Below, piece by piece: positions 48,893-59,082 of a DNA stretch of 64,000 nt; the stretch's first letter is position 1, and each line of letters begins with the position of its first letter. Source of the stretch: Variovorax paradoxus (GTDB lineage Bacteria; Pseudomonadota; Gammaproteobacteria; Burkholderiales; Burkholderiaceae_C). The stretch lies in NCBI RefSeq assembly GCF_030815975.1, contig NZ_JAUSXL010000002.1, positions 496,001-560,000 on the forward strand, read 5' to 3'. The notes under the pieces were generated by a model, which had not been told where the DNA came from, made no database searches, and saw nothing but the letters and a program-made list of their open reading frames with translations. Position numbers and translations under genes: made by a program.

Positions 48893-50194
48893 CTACGCCG
48901 TGGGCCGCAGCAGCCAGCGCACTTCCTGCGTCTGCTCGCTGTCCGGAAAGCGCGATTCGAGCGTCGTCAGGATCGGCTGCGCCATGTCCGCGCGGCCGAG
49001 CCCCTGCACCAGCACCCGGGCCGCCAGTTCGTAGGCTTGCGGAATGGCCGCATGGCCGCGAAAGCGCCGGTCGAATCCCGACAGGAGCGCGAGCGCGGCA
49101 TGCGCATCGCCGTTGCGCCATTCGGCCTTGGCCAGCGTCATGACCGTCGGTGCGTCGTCGAGCGAGAAGGCCTTGTCCTTCTCGCGGCAGGCCTTGAAGA
49201 CCTTGAGCGCTTCGGATGCCAGGTCACGTCGCAACAGCAGCGGAATGAAGCGGCGCGCATGGTCGAGCAGCGTGGACGCCTTCTCGGGCGCGAGCAGCAG
49301 CACGCGGTGGTAGCGGCGCTGCGCCGCCAGGTCGTCGGCCGGTGCCACGCGCTGCGCCTCGTAGGCGATGCCAAGTGCGCCGGCCACGTCGCCGTCGGTG
49401 ATCAGCTGCGCCACTTCGGCATCGGTGCGCTGCGCGGCCATCTGCTCGGGCGTGCGGCGGTCCACCGGCGCGCCGTCGTCCACGCCGCCGCCGGGCAAGA
49501 GGTCGATGCCGAAGGCGTCGTGGTGCTGGTACATCACGTAGCCCAGCAGGCTTGACATCACCCAGCCGAAATAGATGAACGCGAAATTGGCGATCGGCAG
49601 CACGATGAGGCCGTCGATCATCGGCAGCAGCATGCCGATGGCGATCTGCGCGCCCGCGCTCAGCAGGAACAGGAAGAAGCACAGCAGCGCATAGGGCCAG
49701 CCGATGATGCGCATCGCATCCATCACATGGCCGGGGTTCATGGCCTGGAAGAAGCTGCCCGACTGCACCAGCACGATCATCGCGGCCGGAAAGGTGAACG
49801 ACACCACGAACACCGCGACGGTGCCCAGCACCGGTTCGTACCAGGCCAGCCAGCCGATCAGCGCGCCCTGCACCACCGAAATGGCAAACAGCTTCCAGGG
49901 CAGGTTGACCCAGTCTTCATTCAGCTGGCGCGGAAAATCGGCCGAGCGCCAGATGCCGCGCGAACCGAGCGCGGTGACCTTGAAGCCGTAGCGGCTGGCC
50001 GCCAGCACGATGCCCAGCTCGATCACGATCAGCGACAGGCCGGGATGCAGAAAAGGAATGGCCTCGAACAGCAGGCTGCAGAACGCGAGCACCAGGCCAT
50101 ACATCAGCGGCCGCAGCTGGAACGGAAACGCGAAGAAGCTGTTGAGGCGGTGCCAGAAAGGCGGCGGAGGCGGCAGCGAGTCGTTGGCGATCAT
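48893..50194 (-). CDS. Hypothetical membrane protein with C-terminal TPR-like domain
   Basis: A 433-residue protein I cannot name. The first 250 residues hold about six TM helices (LVLAFCSLLFEAIPFL, VLGTVAVFVVSFTFPAAMI, WPYALLCFFLFLLSAG, then MIDGLIVLPIANFAFIYFGW). The rest is soluble, helical and TPR-like (LITDGDVAGALGIAYEAQR, LLRRDLASEALKVFKACR). It lies 18 bases after a 178-residue exported gene and is probably cotranscribed with it. It converges on the rhomboid gene, eight bases apart. Confidence 0.75.
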   Translation of the reverse strand: MIANDSLPPPPPFWHRLNSFFAFPFQLRPLMYGLVLAFCSLLFEAIPFLHPGLSLIVIELGIVLAASRYGFKVTALGSRGIWRSADFPRQLNEDWVNLPWKLFAISVVQGALIGWLAWYEPVLGTVAVFVVSFTFPAAMIVLVQSGSFFQAMNPGHVMDAMRIIGWPYALLCFFLFLLSAGAQIAIGMLLPMIDGLIVLPIANFAFIYFGWVMSSLLGYVMYQHHDAFGIDLLPGGGVDDGAPVDRRTPEQMAAQRTDAEVAQLITDGDVAGALGIAYEAQRVAPADDLAAQRRYHRVLLLAPEKASTLLDHARRFIPLLLRRDLASEALKVFKACREKDKAFSLDDAPTVMTLAKAEWRNGDAHAALALLSGFDRRFRGHAAIPQAYELAARVLVQGLGRADMAQPILTTLESRFPDSEQTQEVRWLLRPTA

Positions 50195-50212
50195 GATGGC
50201 GGCGCCTGCGTG

Positions 50213-50749
50213 CTACTTGAAGAAGTCGCCCTGGCTCATGGCGCCGCGCCCGCCCAGGCGCACCACCGTGACGTCGTCGCCGCGCACGAGCCGCATCTGG
50301 CCCAGTTCGCGCTCCAGCCGCTGCGTGAAGCTGCTCTTGAACTGCATGGCCGCCTCGCCCATCTTCAGCACGCTGGTGCCTTCGACGGTGGCACTCTTGC
50401 GGTCGCTCGCAATCTCGATGCTGTCGATGTGGTACTCGTATTCGATGGTCAGGATGCCGCCCATGCGCTCCCCCACCGACTCGAACATCTTGAAGGTCTT
50501 GCGCGCAGACTCGCAGGCCTGCTCGCGGTCGCTGGTGGTTTCCTGCGTGCGGCCCATCATGATCGTCTTGCTCTGGATCACGGCCTTCTTGCTGAGCTGC
50601 TTGCACAGCTGCTCGGCATCGCGCGAATAGACGGCGTGCGCCTCTTTCTCGTAGTACTGGCGCACCATGGCCTCGTCGAGCTTGCGCCCGCCGAGGAAAA
50701 AGTACCACGCGCCCACGCAGAGGGCGACGACGATCGCAATTTGCTTCAT
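50213..50749 (-). CDS. Hypothetical secreted or membrane-anchored protein (178 aa)
   Basis: No family recognised. One N-terminal hydrophobic segment (IAIVVALCVGAWYFFLGG) acts as a signal anchor, followed by a soluble domain with a Cys pair (AEQLCKQLS, EQACESARKTF) and a beta-like end (GGILTIEYEYHIDSIEIASD). ATG 50749 has a purine-rich GGGCGGGAA in front. It leads a two-gene operon with the membrane/TPR protein. Confidence 0.72.
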   Translation of the reverse strand: MKQIAIVVALCVGAWYFFLGGRKLDEAMVRQYYEKEAHAVYSRDAEQLCKQLSKKAVIQSKTIMMGRTQETTSDREQACESARKTFKMFESVGERMGGILTIEYEYHIDSIEIASDRKSATVEGTSVLKMGEAAMQFKSSFTQRLERELGQMRLVRGDDVTVVRLGGRGAMSQGDFFK

Positions 50750-50944
50750 TTCCCGCCCCGCACGCTGTGCGCTCCGCTCCGATTTTGCGAGGCAGTATAC
50801 GTTGCGGAATGTTTCCTGAGGGCGTGGGGCGGGGGCTGGTGCGGACCGGGCGGCACAGCCAGGCCGCATTCGCGGCCGATGCTTCATGCCCCACAATCCG
50901 CGGATACGATCCGATCAGCGTTCCGTCTTTTTCCGATGCCTTCG

Positions 50945-51709
50945 ATGAAAACCGCGCTGGCCGCCGCGCTGCTGCTGACAACCGCACTCGCCGCGCAGGC
51001 CCAGAACCACAACGCCGTGCTCCCCTATGAGGCGCTGGACAGCACGGCGGCCGATGCCTCTTCCGACTACCTCGCGGCCAAGGCGCGCTGGCACGACGAG
51101 CTGGCCGCCTTCTTCCGGGCCGACCAGCAGCAGTTCCCGGCGCCCGGCGGCGTGGTGTTCGTGGGCAGTTCCACCGTGCGCATGTGGAAAAGCCTCGGGC
51201 AGGACTTCCGCCAGGTCCCCGGCATCGTCAACCGCGGCTTCGGCGGCTCGACCCTGGCCGACTGCAGCCTGTTCGCGCGCGACCTCGTGGTGCGCTACAG
51301 GCCGCGGCAGGTGCTGGTGTACGCCGGCGACAACGACCTGGCCGAGGGCCGCACGCCGCTGCAGGTGCTCGAGAGCTTTGCGCGCTTTGCCAATGCGGTG
51401 CGCGCCGAGCTGCCGAACACGCGCATCAGCTTCATCTCGATCAAGCCGAGCCCCTCGCGCGAGCGCCTGATGCCGCAGATCCGCGAAACCAACAACGTGA
51501 TCTCGGCCTACCTGAACCGGCTGCCCGACAGCGAATACATCGACGTCTTCACACCCATGCTCGGCGCCGACGGCAGGCCGCGGCCGGAACTGTTCAGGAG
51601 CGACCGGCTGCACATGACCGACGAGGGCTATCGGCTCTGGCAGTCGATCATCACCAGCCACTTGCCAGGGGCTGCGCCGGCCGCGGCCCCGGCAGCTGCC
51701 CTGCCCTGA
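50945..51709 (+). CDS. Exported SGNH/GDSL hydrolase
   Basis: A 254-residue lipase/esterase-type protein with a signal peptide (TALAAALLLTTALAAQAQ). The SGNH blocks are visible: block I VVFVGSSTVRMWKSL (Ser), block II with the Gly in GFGGSTLADC, block III GDNDLAEG (Asn), block V SDRLHMTDEGY (Asp and His). Substrates include acylated sugars and lipids. A second in-frame ATG lies three codons upstream (50936). It ends convergent with opgC. Confidence 0.88.
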   Translation: MKTALAAALLLTTALAAQAQNHNAVLPYEALDSTAADASSDYLAAKARWHDELAAFFRADQQQFPAPGGVVFVGSSTVRMWKSLGQDFRQVPGIVNRGFGGSTLADCSLFARDLVVRYRPRQVLVYAGDNDLAEGRTPLQVLESFARFANAVRAELPNTRISFISIKPSPSRERLMPQIRETNNVISAYLNRLPDSEYIDVFTPMLGADGRPRPELFRSDRLHMTDEGYRLWQSIITSHLPGAAPAAAPAAALP

Positions 51710-51728
51710 CCGGCCCTCCTGACGGGCC

Positions 51729-52871
51729 TCAGGCCCGCGCAGTCTCCGTCGGCACCTCTTCCGCCGGCGGCGGCAGGTCGGCCCCGCGCGTGAAGCGCGC
51801 CACCGCGTACATGCCCGCGAACACCGCCAGCAGCAGCAGGCCGTCGCCCCACCAGGGCCGGGCGGTCTGGCTGTCGCCGTAGAAGGCCAGCACCAGCAGC
51901 ACCGCCACCAGGTGCGCGCAGAACACCGGCAGCGAGGCCGCGCCCATGGCCTCGAGCCAATGCAGGCGCGGAATCTTGCGCATGAGCCCTGGGCCGAAGC
52001 GCACCGCCAGCACGCCCAGCGCCACCAGGTTCACGAGACGCAGCGGCCCGAGCTGCCACTTGTCGAACAGCAGGTTCATTTCCACGTCGCCGCCGAACGG
52101 CGCCTGGCCGTTGATGCCGTGGTGGCGCCACCAGAAGCCGTAGAGCGCGATGGCCAGCGCAGGCATCCACAGCCAGGCCGGAAAGCGCAGCGGCCGCGCA
52201 TCGGGCAGGTTGCGGCTGGCACCGAGGCACAGGCCCGCGAACCACAGGAACTGCCAGGCGTAGCTGTTGAAGGCGCCCATTTCGTGGAACGGAACCGGCA
52301 GGCTCAGGTAATGCACCGCAAGTCCGTAGACCCATTCGCTGAGGTCGAATTGCGCCAGCGCCCACAAGGCGACACTGGCGCCCATCACCAGCGTCCAGCC
52401 GTGCCGCATGGCAAAGGCCAGCACCCACGGGCTCATCAGCATGAAGAAGATGTACATCGGCAGGATGTCGAGCAGCGCGGGCTCGTAGACCAGCAGCAGC
52501 CCGAAAAGAAATCCTTCGCGCGGCTCGGCCAGGTAGTAGGACATCAGGTTCTTCACCGCCGGCTGGTCGATGTGCAGCCCGAGCGCGGCAATGACCGTGA
52601 ACAGGAACAGCAGGATCGCCGCCTGGCACAGGTAGACCTTGAGCACGCGCCGCCAGAAGGCCTGGCGCATCGGGTCAACGCCGCGCACGTAGCCGATGCG
52701 GCTGTAGACCAGCCCGGCCACGAAGGCCGACAGCAGCACGAAGCCTTCCGCGGCCGAGACGAATCCGAAGGGCTGGCCCAGCAGGTCGGTCAGGCGGGTC
52801 GGAAGATGGGTGACGGTCATCAGCACGAGCATCAGCCCGCGCAAGGCGTCTATTTCCCAGTAGCGTTTCAT
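51729..52871 (-). CDS. opgC: OpgC, osmoregulated periplasmic glucan acyltransferase-like protein
   Basis: A 380-residue protein with about ten TM helices of the OpgC family. It starts KRYWEIDALRGLMLVLMTVTHLP, with the Asp-Arg and membrane-His motif. The family succinylates periplasmic glucans in the inner membrane. In this window the glucan maker is ndvB, 17 kb away, so the two may act on the same cyclic glucan. ATG 52871 begins the homology; upstream in-frame codons are Pro/Arg-rich and unlikely to be real. Confidence 0.87.
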   Translation of the reverse strand: MKRYWEIDALRGLMLVLMTVTHLPTRLTDLLGQPFGFVSAAEGFVLLSAFVAGLVYSRIGYVRGVDPMRQAFWRRVLKVYLCQAAILLFLFTVIAALGLHIDQPAVKNLMSYYLAEPREGFLFGLLLVYEPALLDILPMYIFFMLMSPWVLAFAMRHGWTLVMGASVALWALAQFDLSEWVYGLAVHYLSLPVPFHEMGAFNSYAWQFLWFAGLCLGASRNLPDARPLRFPAWLWMPALAIALYGFWWRHHGINGQAPFGGDVEMNLLFDKWQLGPLRLVNLVALGVLAVRFGPGLMRKIPRLHWLEAMGAASLPVFCAHLVAVLLVLAFYGDSQTARPWWGDGLLLLAVFAGMYAVARFTRGADLPPPAEEVPTETARA

Positions 52872-53022
52872 CGGTCGGCGGCGAGGTCTTGGTGGCGGTC
52901 CGCGCGGCGCACGCACGACAGTGCCGATTGTATGAAGAGCGGCCGAGGCATATGACGACTGGCACGGCCGGAGCGCCATTCAAATCGGCTACGCTGCGCG
53001 CTGCTTCCAGGTGGAGAAAAAA

Positions 53023-56000
53023 TTGAAAAGAACCATTCCAGCGCTGCTTCTGGCCGGCGGCGCCTTGCTCGCCATGCCGGCCCTTGCCCTCCAGATCACC
53101 AGCCTGACCCCGCAGGGCGAAGTGGCGCGCGTGCGCCAGGTGGTCGCCAAGTTCGACCAGCCCGCGGTCAATTTCGGCGACCCGAAGGCACCCGCGCCGC
53201 TTGCCGTGAGCTGCACCGATGCGCAGGCCGGCAAGGGCACCGGCCGCTGGACCGATGCGAAGGCCTGGGTCTGGGACTTCGAGAACGACCTGCCGCCCGG
53301 CGTGCGCTGCACCGTCACGCGGATTCCCGGCTTCAAGCCCGCCTCGGGCGGCGAGCTGACCGGGCCGGAACGCTACCAATTCAATAGCGGTGGGCCGTTT
53401 GTGCGCAACTTCATGCCGGGCAGCTACGGCCGGATCGACGAGCAGCAGATGTTCGTGCTCGAGCTCAACGGCGCCGCTACCGTGGAGAGCGTGCGCCAGA
53501 ACGTCTGGTGCGCGGCGGACGGCATCGGCGAGCGCATTCCCGTGCGGCTGCTCGAAGGTGAGCAGCGCACCGGCCTGCTCAAGGCCTTCGGCCGCGACGC
53601 GGAAGCCGCCAGGGACCCGCTGCGCTTCATCGCGCTGCAATGCAACCGCACGCTCACGCCGGGCAGCAAGGTGCAGATCGTCTACGGCAAGGGCGTGGCC
53701 ACCCCCTCGGGCGTGGCCAACAACGTGGAGCGCCGCCTGAGCTTCCAGGTGCGCGAACCCTTCGCGGTGTCTTTCAGCTGCGAGCGCGAGAACGCCCAGG
53801 CCGCCTGCCTGCCGCTGCGGCCGATGCAGCTGCAGTTCAATGCCCCGGTCACGCGCAAGATGGCCTCGCAGATCCAGCTCAAGGGCGGCGGCAAGTCGAT
53901 CAATGCCACGCTCCAGAACGACGGCGGCACGCCGAGCGAAGACGACGTGGTCAGCGCCGCGAGCTTCGCCCCGCCGCTCGCGGAAGACACCAAGTACACC
54001 GTCGAGCTGCCCGCGAAGTTCGAGGACGCATCGGGCCGGCCGCTGGCTTCGCCCGGCAGCTTTCCGCTGAAGGTGGCCACCGGCGCCATGCCGCCGCTGG
54101 CCAAGTTTGCCGCCTCGCCTTTCGGCGTGGTCGAGCGGCTGGCGGAACCCGGCACGCCGGCCATGATGCCGGTGACCGTGCGGCGCGTGGAGCCCGCGCT
54201 GATGGTGCAGGCGCTCACGCCCGGCAAGGTCAGCGACATGAACCCCAAAACCGACGCCGAGATCATCGCGTGGTTTCGCAAGGTGCGCCGCTACGACGAC
54301 TACACCGTGAGCCGCGAACAGGCGCGCAAGGACGTGAAGGGCGCACTGCCCGCCGTCATCGAAACCAACGAACGCACCCGCGTGCAAAGCCGCATGCTGT
54401 CCCTGCTCGCGGGCCAGCCGGGCGTGAAGGCGCTCGACATGCCCAAGGCCGAGAGCGGCGATCCGCGCCCGTTCGAAGTCATCGGCATTCCGCTGACGCC
54501 GGGCTTCCACGTGCTCGAAATCGCTTCGCAGAAGCTCGGCGACGCGCTGCTCGACGAGCGCTACGGCGCCAGCCGCACGATGTACGTGCGCACCACCGCG
54601 CTGGCCACCAACCTTGCGGTGCACTTCAAGCTCGGCCGCGAGAACTCGATGGCCTGGGTCACCACGCTCGACAAGGGCAAGGTGGTGCCGAACGCCGAGG
54701 TGCGCGTGTCCGACTGCCGCGGCGTTGCCGTCGCAACCGGCAAGACCGACGCCAACGGCATCGTCAACCTCACGGGCGTCGTGCCCGAGGCGCCCAACTG
54801 CAACGGGCCGGACGAATACAACGCGGGCGCCTGGTTCGTCAGCGCGCGCGCCAAGGACGACAAGGGCATCGAGGACCTGGCCTTCACCTGGAGCGACTGG
54901 CAGCGCGGCATCGAGCCCTGGCGCTTCAACGTGCCCACCAGCCTGCAGCCCGAGCCCGACCGCGTGGCCCACACCATCTTCGACCGCACCTTGCTGCGCG
55001 CCGGCGAAACGGTGTCGATGAAGCACCTGATCCGCACCCAGACCAGCAAGGGCTTCGGCCTGCCCGAGAACCGGCCCGACACACTGGTGGTCACCCACAC
55101 CGGCAGCGGCCAGCGCTTCACGCAGCCGCTGGCCTGGCGCAAGACGCCGACCGGGGGCCTGAGCGCGGAGAACAGCTTCGCCATACCGCCGGCCGCCAAG
55201 CTCGGCGTGTACGAAGTGATGCTGCGCACCGGCAAGGGCAAGGACGCCAACAGCGGCGACTCGGAAGGCGAAGGCGAAGGTGGCGAGAGCGACTACAACC
55301 GCAACTTCTCCACCGGCCAGTTCCGCGTCGAGGAATTCCGCCTGCCCGTGCTCGAAGGCCGCATCGCACCCACCGACAAGAAGCCGCTGGTGAGCGTGGC
55401 CTCGGTGCCCACCGACGTGCAGATCAACTACGTGGCCGGGGGCGGCGCAGCCAACCTGCCGGTGCGCGTGTCGGCCATGGTGCGCGGCAAGAGCCTCGGC
55501 TTTGCCGACCACGAGGCTTTCAGCTTCAACCCGCCGCGCGTGCAGGCCGACGGCTCGCAGGCGCCCGCGGCGGCTGCCGCCGACACCGCGGGCGCCGAGG
55601 AAGACATCAACAGCGCCAGCGACACCCGTGTGATCGCCGACAAGCTGCCGCTCACGCTCAACAAGGACGGCGCCGGCAAGCTCACGATCGACAAGGTGCC
55701 CAAGGTGAAGGCCGCACGCGAGCTGCTGCTCGAAGCCACCTATGCCGACCCGAACGGCGAGGTGCAGACCCTGCGCAGCACGCAGACGCTGTGGCCCGCC
55801 TCGGTGATCGCCGGCATCAAGACCGAGGGCTGGGTTTCGACCAGCCAGAAGCTCAAGTACCAGGCGCTCGCGCTCGACCTCTCGGGCAAGCCCCAGGCCG
55901 GCGTCACGCTCAACGTGCGCGCCGTGGCGCGCATCACCACCACCAGCCGCAAGCGCATGGTGGGCGGCTTCTACACCTACGACAACAAGACCGAGACCAA

Positions 56001-59000
56001 GGACATCGGCACCGTCTGCAGCGGCAAGAGCGATGCGCGCGGACTGCTGCTGTGCGAATCCGAACTCAAGGAAGCGGGCGAGGTCGAGCTGGTGGCCAGC
56101 GCCACCGACAGCGAAGGCCGCGACAGCCGCGCCGCCAGCTCGGTGTACGTGACCAAACAGGGCGAACTCTGGTTCGGCGGCGAGGACAACGACCGCATCG
56201 ACGTGCTGCCCGAAAAAAAGAGCTACCAGCCCGGCGAGGTTGCCAAGTTCCAGGTGAGGAGCCCCTTCCGCTTTGCCACCGCGCTGGTGTCGGTGGAGCG
56301 CGAAGGCATCATCGAGACCCATGTGGTGCAGCTCGACGGCAAGGACCCGACCGTGAGCCTGCAGGTCCGGCCCGAATGGGGCCCGAACGCCTACGTGAGC
56401 GTGCTCGCGCTGCGCGGCCGGCTGCGCGAGGTGCCGTGGTACAGCTTCTTCACCTGGGGCTTCAAGGCTCCGCGCGAATGGTGGACCGCGTTCTGGTACG
56501 AAGGCAAGGAATACGTCGCGCCCACCGCGATGGTCGACCTGAGCAAGCCCGCCTACCGCCTGGGCATGGCCGAGATCCGCGTCGGCACGCGCGCGCACCA
56601 GATCGACGTGACGGTCACCAGCGACAAGCCCAGCTACCCGGTGCGCAGCAAGGCGCAGATCACCATCTCCGCCAAGCTGCCCGACGGCAAGCCCGCGGCC
56701 GGTGCCGAAGTGGCCGTTGCCGCGGTCGACCAGGCGCTGCTGGAGCTGATGCCCAACGACAGCTGGAACCTGCTCAACGCGATGCTGCAGCGGCGCAGCT
56801 GGGGCGTGAGCACCTCCACAGCGCAGATGGAAATCGTCGGCCGGCGCCACTACGGGCGCAAGGCCGTGCCCGCGGGCGGCGGTGGCGGCAAGGGCCAGAC
56901 GCGCGAGCTGCTCGACACCCTGCTCCTGTGGAACCCGAAAGTGGTGCTCGACGCCAACGGCCAGGCGGTGGTGACGGTGCCGCTCAACGACGCGCTCACC
57001 ACCTTCAGGATCGTGGCCGTGGCCGATTCGGGCACCAGCCTGTTCGGCACCGGCCAGATGAGCATCCAGGCCACGCAAGATTTGCAGATCATCAGCGGCC
57101 TGCCGCCGCTGGTGCGCGAGGACGACCAGTTCCGCGCCCAGATCACCTTGCGCAACACCACGCAAAAGCCGATGAAGGTGGACGCCACGCCGCGCGCCAC
57201 GCTGCTCACGCTCGAGCCGCAGACGGTGGACATTCCGGCCGGCGAGGCGCGTGAAGTGGCGTGGACCGTGACCGCCCCCGCGCAGCTCGCGCAGACGCGC
57301 GCCGAAGCGATCCTGTGGGAGATCGAAGCCAAGGACACGATCGGCGGTGCGCGCGATGCGCTCAAGGTGCGCCAGCGCATCATTCCGTCGGTGCCGCTCA
57401 CGGTGCAGCAGGCCACGCTGGTGCAGCTCGACGGTCCCTTCACCATCGACGTGGCGCCGCCCGCCGATGCCCTGCCCGGCCGCGGCGGCCTCAAGCTGTC
57501 TCTGCAACCCAAATTGGCCGAGGGCCTGCCGGGCGTGCGCGACTGGTTCGCCAACTACCCCTTCAGCTGCCTCGAGCAGAAGACCAGCAAGTCGGTCGGC
57601 CTGCGCGACGCGAAGATGTGGCAGGGCGTGCTGGCCCAGCTGCCGACCTATCTTGACAGCGACGGCCTGGCCAGCTACTTTCCGCCGCGCGACGGCGAAT
57701 CGAACCGCGGCAGCGACATCCTCACCTCGTATCTGCTGGCGGCCACGCACGAGGCGGCGGCGCTGAACCCCGCCTTCGCGCTGCCCGACGCGGCGCGCGC
57801 ACCGATGGAGTCGGGCCTCATCGCCTTTGTCGAAGGCCGCATCCAGCGCGAGTTCTGGAGCCCGCGCAAGGACCTGGACGTGCGCAAGCTCGCCGCCCTC
57901 GAGGCCCTGTCGCGCTACGGCACGGCCAAGGGCAGCATGCTCGGCAGCATCACCATCGCGCCCAACCAGTGGCCCACCAGCGCCGTGATCGACTGGCTCA
58001 ACATCCTCAAGCGCGTGCAGGATGTGCCGCAGCGCCAGCAGCGCCTGGACGAGGCCAACAACGTGCTCAAGGCCCGCCTGTCCTACCAGGGCACCAAGCT
58101 GGTCTTCAGCACCGAGCAGGACGACTACTGGTGGTGGCTCATGACCAACGGCGACGTCAACACCGCGCGCCTGCTGCTCAGCGTGATGGACGACCCGGCC
58201 TGGAAGGACGACATCGGCAAACTCGCCAACGGCTTCATCGGCCGCCAGCAGAACGGCGCCTGGCACACCACCACCGCCAACCTGTGGGGCGGGCTCGCAC
58301 TCGAGAAGTTCTCGAAGGTGTTCGAAAGCACGCCGGTGGCCGGCGTCACGGCCGCCACGCTCGGCGCCGTGAAGGCGCAGGTCGACTGGCGCAGCGTCGA
58401 GCGCGTGAAGACCACCGACGCGGCCGGCGCGCCCAACCAGAGCACCTTCTTCGGCGCGCCCGCATCGCCGGGCAACCTGAAGAACAACAGCATGTTCCTG
58501 CCGTGGGCGGCATCGCCCGCGGGCGCTCCCGTGCGCGACACGCTGCTGGTCACGCAGCAGGGCAGCGGCAAGCCGTGGCTCACGATGCAGTCGATTGCCG
58601 CGGTGCAGCTGAAGGCGCCGTTCGCTGCCGGCTATGCGATCAAGAAGACCATCACACCGGTCGAGCAGGCCACCGCGGGCAAGTACACGCGCGGCGACGT
58701 GCTGCGCGTGACCGTGGAGGTGAACGCCAGCACCGACATGACTTGGGTCGTGGTGAGCGATCCGATTCCGGGCGGCGCCACCATCCTGGGCACGGGCCTG
58801 GGCCGCGACTCGCAGATCGCCACGCAGGGCGAGCGCAAGTCGGGCGCGGGCTGGCTGGCCTTCGAGGAGCGCAGCTTCGAGGCCTTCCGCAGCTATTACG
58901 AGTACCTGCCCAAGGGTGTGGTGAAGATCGAGTACACCGTGCGCCTCAACAACGTGGGCGACTTCGCGCTGCCGCCGAGCCGTGTCGAGGCGATGTACGC

Positions 59001-59058
59001 GCCCGAGATGTTCGGCGAGATGCCCAATGCACGGGTGAAGGTGGAGGCGGCGAAGTAA
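53023..59058 (+). CDS. Bacterial alpha-2-macroglobulin with intact thioester
   Basis: A 2,011-residue periplasmic protease trap. TTG 53023 is preferred because GTGGAG lies about six bases upstream; a GTG at 53011 is in frame and would lie inside that site. The signal peptide (AGGALLAMPALALQ) has no Cys, so it is not a lipoprotein. Many MG domains precede the bait region, then the thioester CLEQ at about residue 1516 (SCLEQKTSKS) and the alpha-helical thioester domain. The usual partner pbpC is not next to it; the neighbours are opgC and a macrodomain gene. Confidence 0.92.
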   Translation: MKRTIPALLLAGGALLAMPALALQITSLTPQGEVARVRQVVAKFDQPAVNFGDPKAPAPLAVSCTDAQAGKGTGRWTDAKAWVWDFENDLPPGVRCTVTRIPGFKPASGGELTGPERYQFNSGGPFVRNFMPGSYGRIDEQQMFVLELNGAATVESVRQNVWCAADGIGERIPVRLLEGEQRTGLLKAFGRDAEAARDPLRFIALQCNRTLTPGSKVQIVYGKGVATPSGVANNVERRLSFQVREPFAVSFSCERENAQAACLPLRPMQLQFNAPVTRKMASQIQLKGGGKSINATLQNDGGTPSEDDVVSAASFAPPLAEDTKYTVELPAKFEDASGRPLASPGSFPLKVATGAMPPLAKFAASPFGVVERLAEPGTPAMMPVTVRRVEPALMVQALTPGKVSDMNPKTDAEIIAWFRKVRRYDDYTVSREQARKDVKGALPAVIETNERTRVQSRMLSLLAGQPGVKALDMPKAESGDPRPFEVIGIPLTPGFHVLEIASQKLGDALLDERYGASRTMYVRTTALATNLAVHFKLGRENSMAWVTTLDKGKVVPNAEVRVSDCRGVAVATGKTDANGIVNLTGVVPEAPNCNGPDEYNAGAWFVSARAKDDKGIEDLAFTWSDWQRGIEPWRFNVPTSLQPEPDRVAHTIFDRTLLRAGETVSMKHLIRTQTSKGFGLPENRPDTLVVTHTGSGQRFTQPLAWRKTPTGGLSAENSFAIPPAAKLGVYEVMLRTGKGKDANSGDSEGEGEGGESDYNRNFSTGQFRVEEFRLPVLEGRIAPTDKKPLVSVASVPTDVQINYVAGGGAANLPVRVSAMVRGKSLGFADHEAFSFNPPRVQADGSQAPAAAAADTAGAEEDINSASDTRVIADKLPLTLNKDGAGKLTIDKVPKVKAARELLLEATYADPNGEVQTLRSTQTLWPASVIAGIKTEGWVSTSQKLKYQALALDLSGKPQAGVTLNVRAVARITTTSRKRMVGGFYTYDNKTETKDIGTVCSGKSDARGLLLCESELKEAGEVELVASATDSEGRDSRAASSVYVTKQGELWFGGEDNDRIDVLPEKKSYQPGEVAKFQVRSPFRFATALVSVEREGIIETHVVQLDGKDPTVSLQVRPEWGPNAYVSVLALRGRLREVPWYSFFTWGFKAPREWWTAFWYEGKEYVAPTAMVDLSKPAYRLGMAEIRVGTRAHQIDVTVTSDKPSYPVRSKAQITISAKLPDGKPAAGAEVAVAAVDQALLELMPNDSWNLLNAMLQRRSWGVSTSTAQMEIVGRRHYGRKAVPAGGGGGKGQTRELLDTLLLWNPKVVLDANGQAVVTVPLNDALTTFRIVAVADSGTSLFGTGQMSIQATQDLQIISGLPPLVREDDQFRAQITLRNTTQKPMKVDATPRATLLTLEPQTVDIPAGEAREVAWTVTAPAQLAQTRAEAILWEIEAKDTIGGARDALKVRQRIIPSVPLTVQQATLVQLDGPFTIDVAPPADALPGRGGLKLSLQPKLAEGLPGVRDWFANYPFSCLEQKTSKSVGLRDAKMWQGVLAQLPTYLDSDGLASYFPPRDGESNRGSDILTSYLLAATHEAAALNPAFALPDAARAPMESGLIAFVEGRIQREFWSPRKDLDVRKLAALEALSRYGTAKGSMLGSITIAPNQWPTSAVIDWLNILKRVQDVPQRQQRLDEANNVLKARLSYQGTKLVFSTEQDDYWWWLMTNGDVNTARLLLSVMDDPAWKDDIGKLANGFIGRQQNGAWHTTTANLWGGLALEKFSKVFESTPVAGVTAATLGAVKAQVDWRSVERVKTTDAAGAPNQSTFFGAPASPGNLKNNSMFLPWAASPAGAPVRDTLLVTQQGSGKPWLTMQSIAAVQLKAPFAAGYAIKKTITPVEQATAGKYTRGDVLRVTVEVNASTDMTWVVVSDPIPGGATILGTGLGRDSQIATQGERKSGAGWLAFEERSFEAFRSYYEYLPKGVVKIEYTVRLNNVGDFALPPSRVEAMYAPEMFGEMPNARVKVEAAK

Positions 59059-59082
59059 GGCGCGGCGGCGGGGCCTGCGTTT

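Noticed and set aside
52675..58266. A 1,863-codon open frame on the minus strand
   Set aside because: Antisense shadow of the alpha-2-macroglobulin gene; composition is repetitive His/Arg/Gly/Ala/Val with no recognisable fold.
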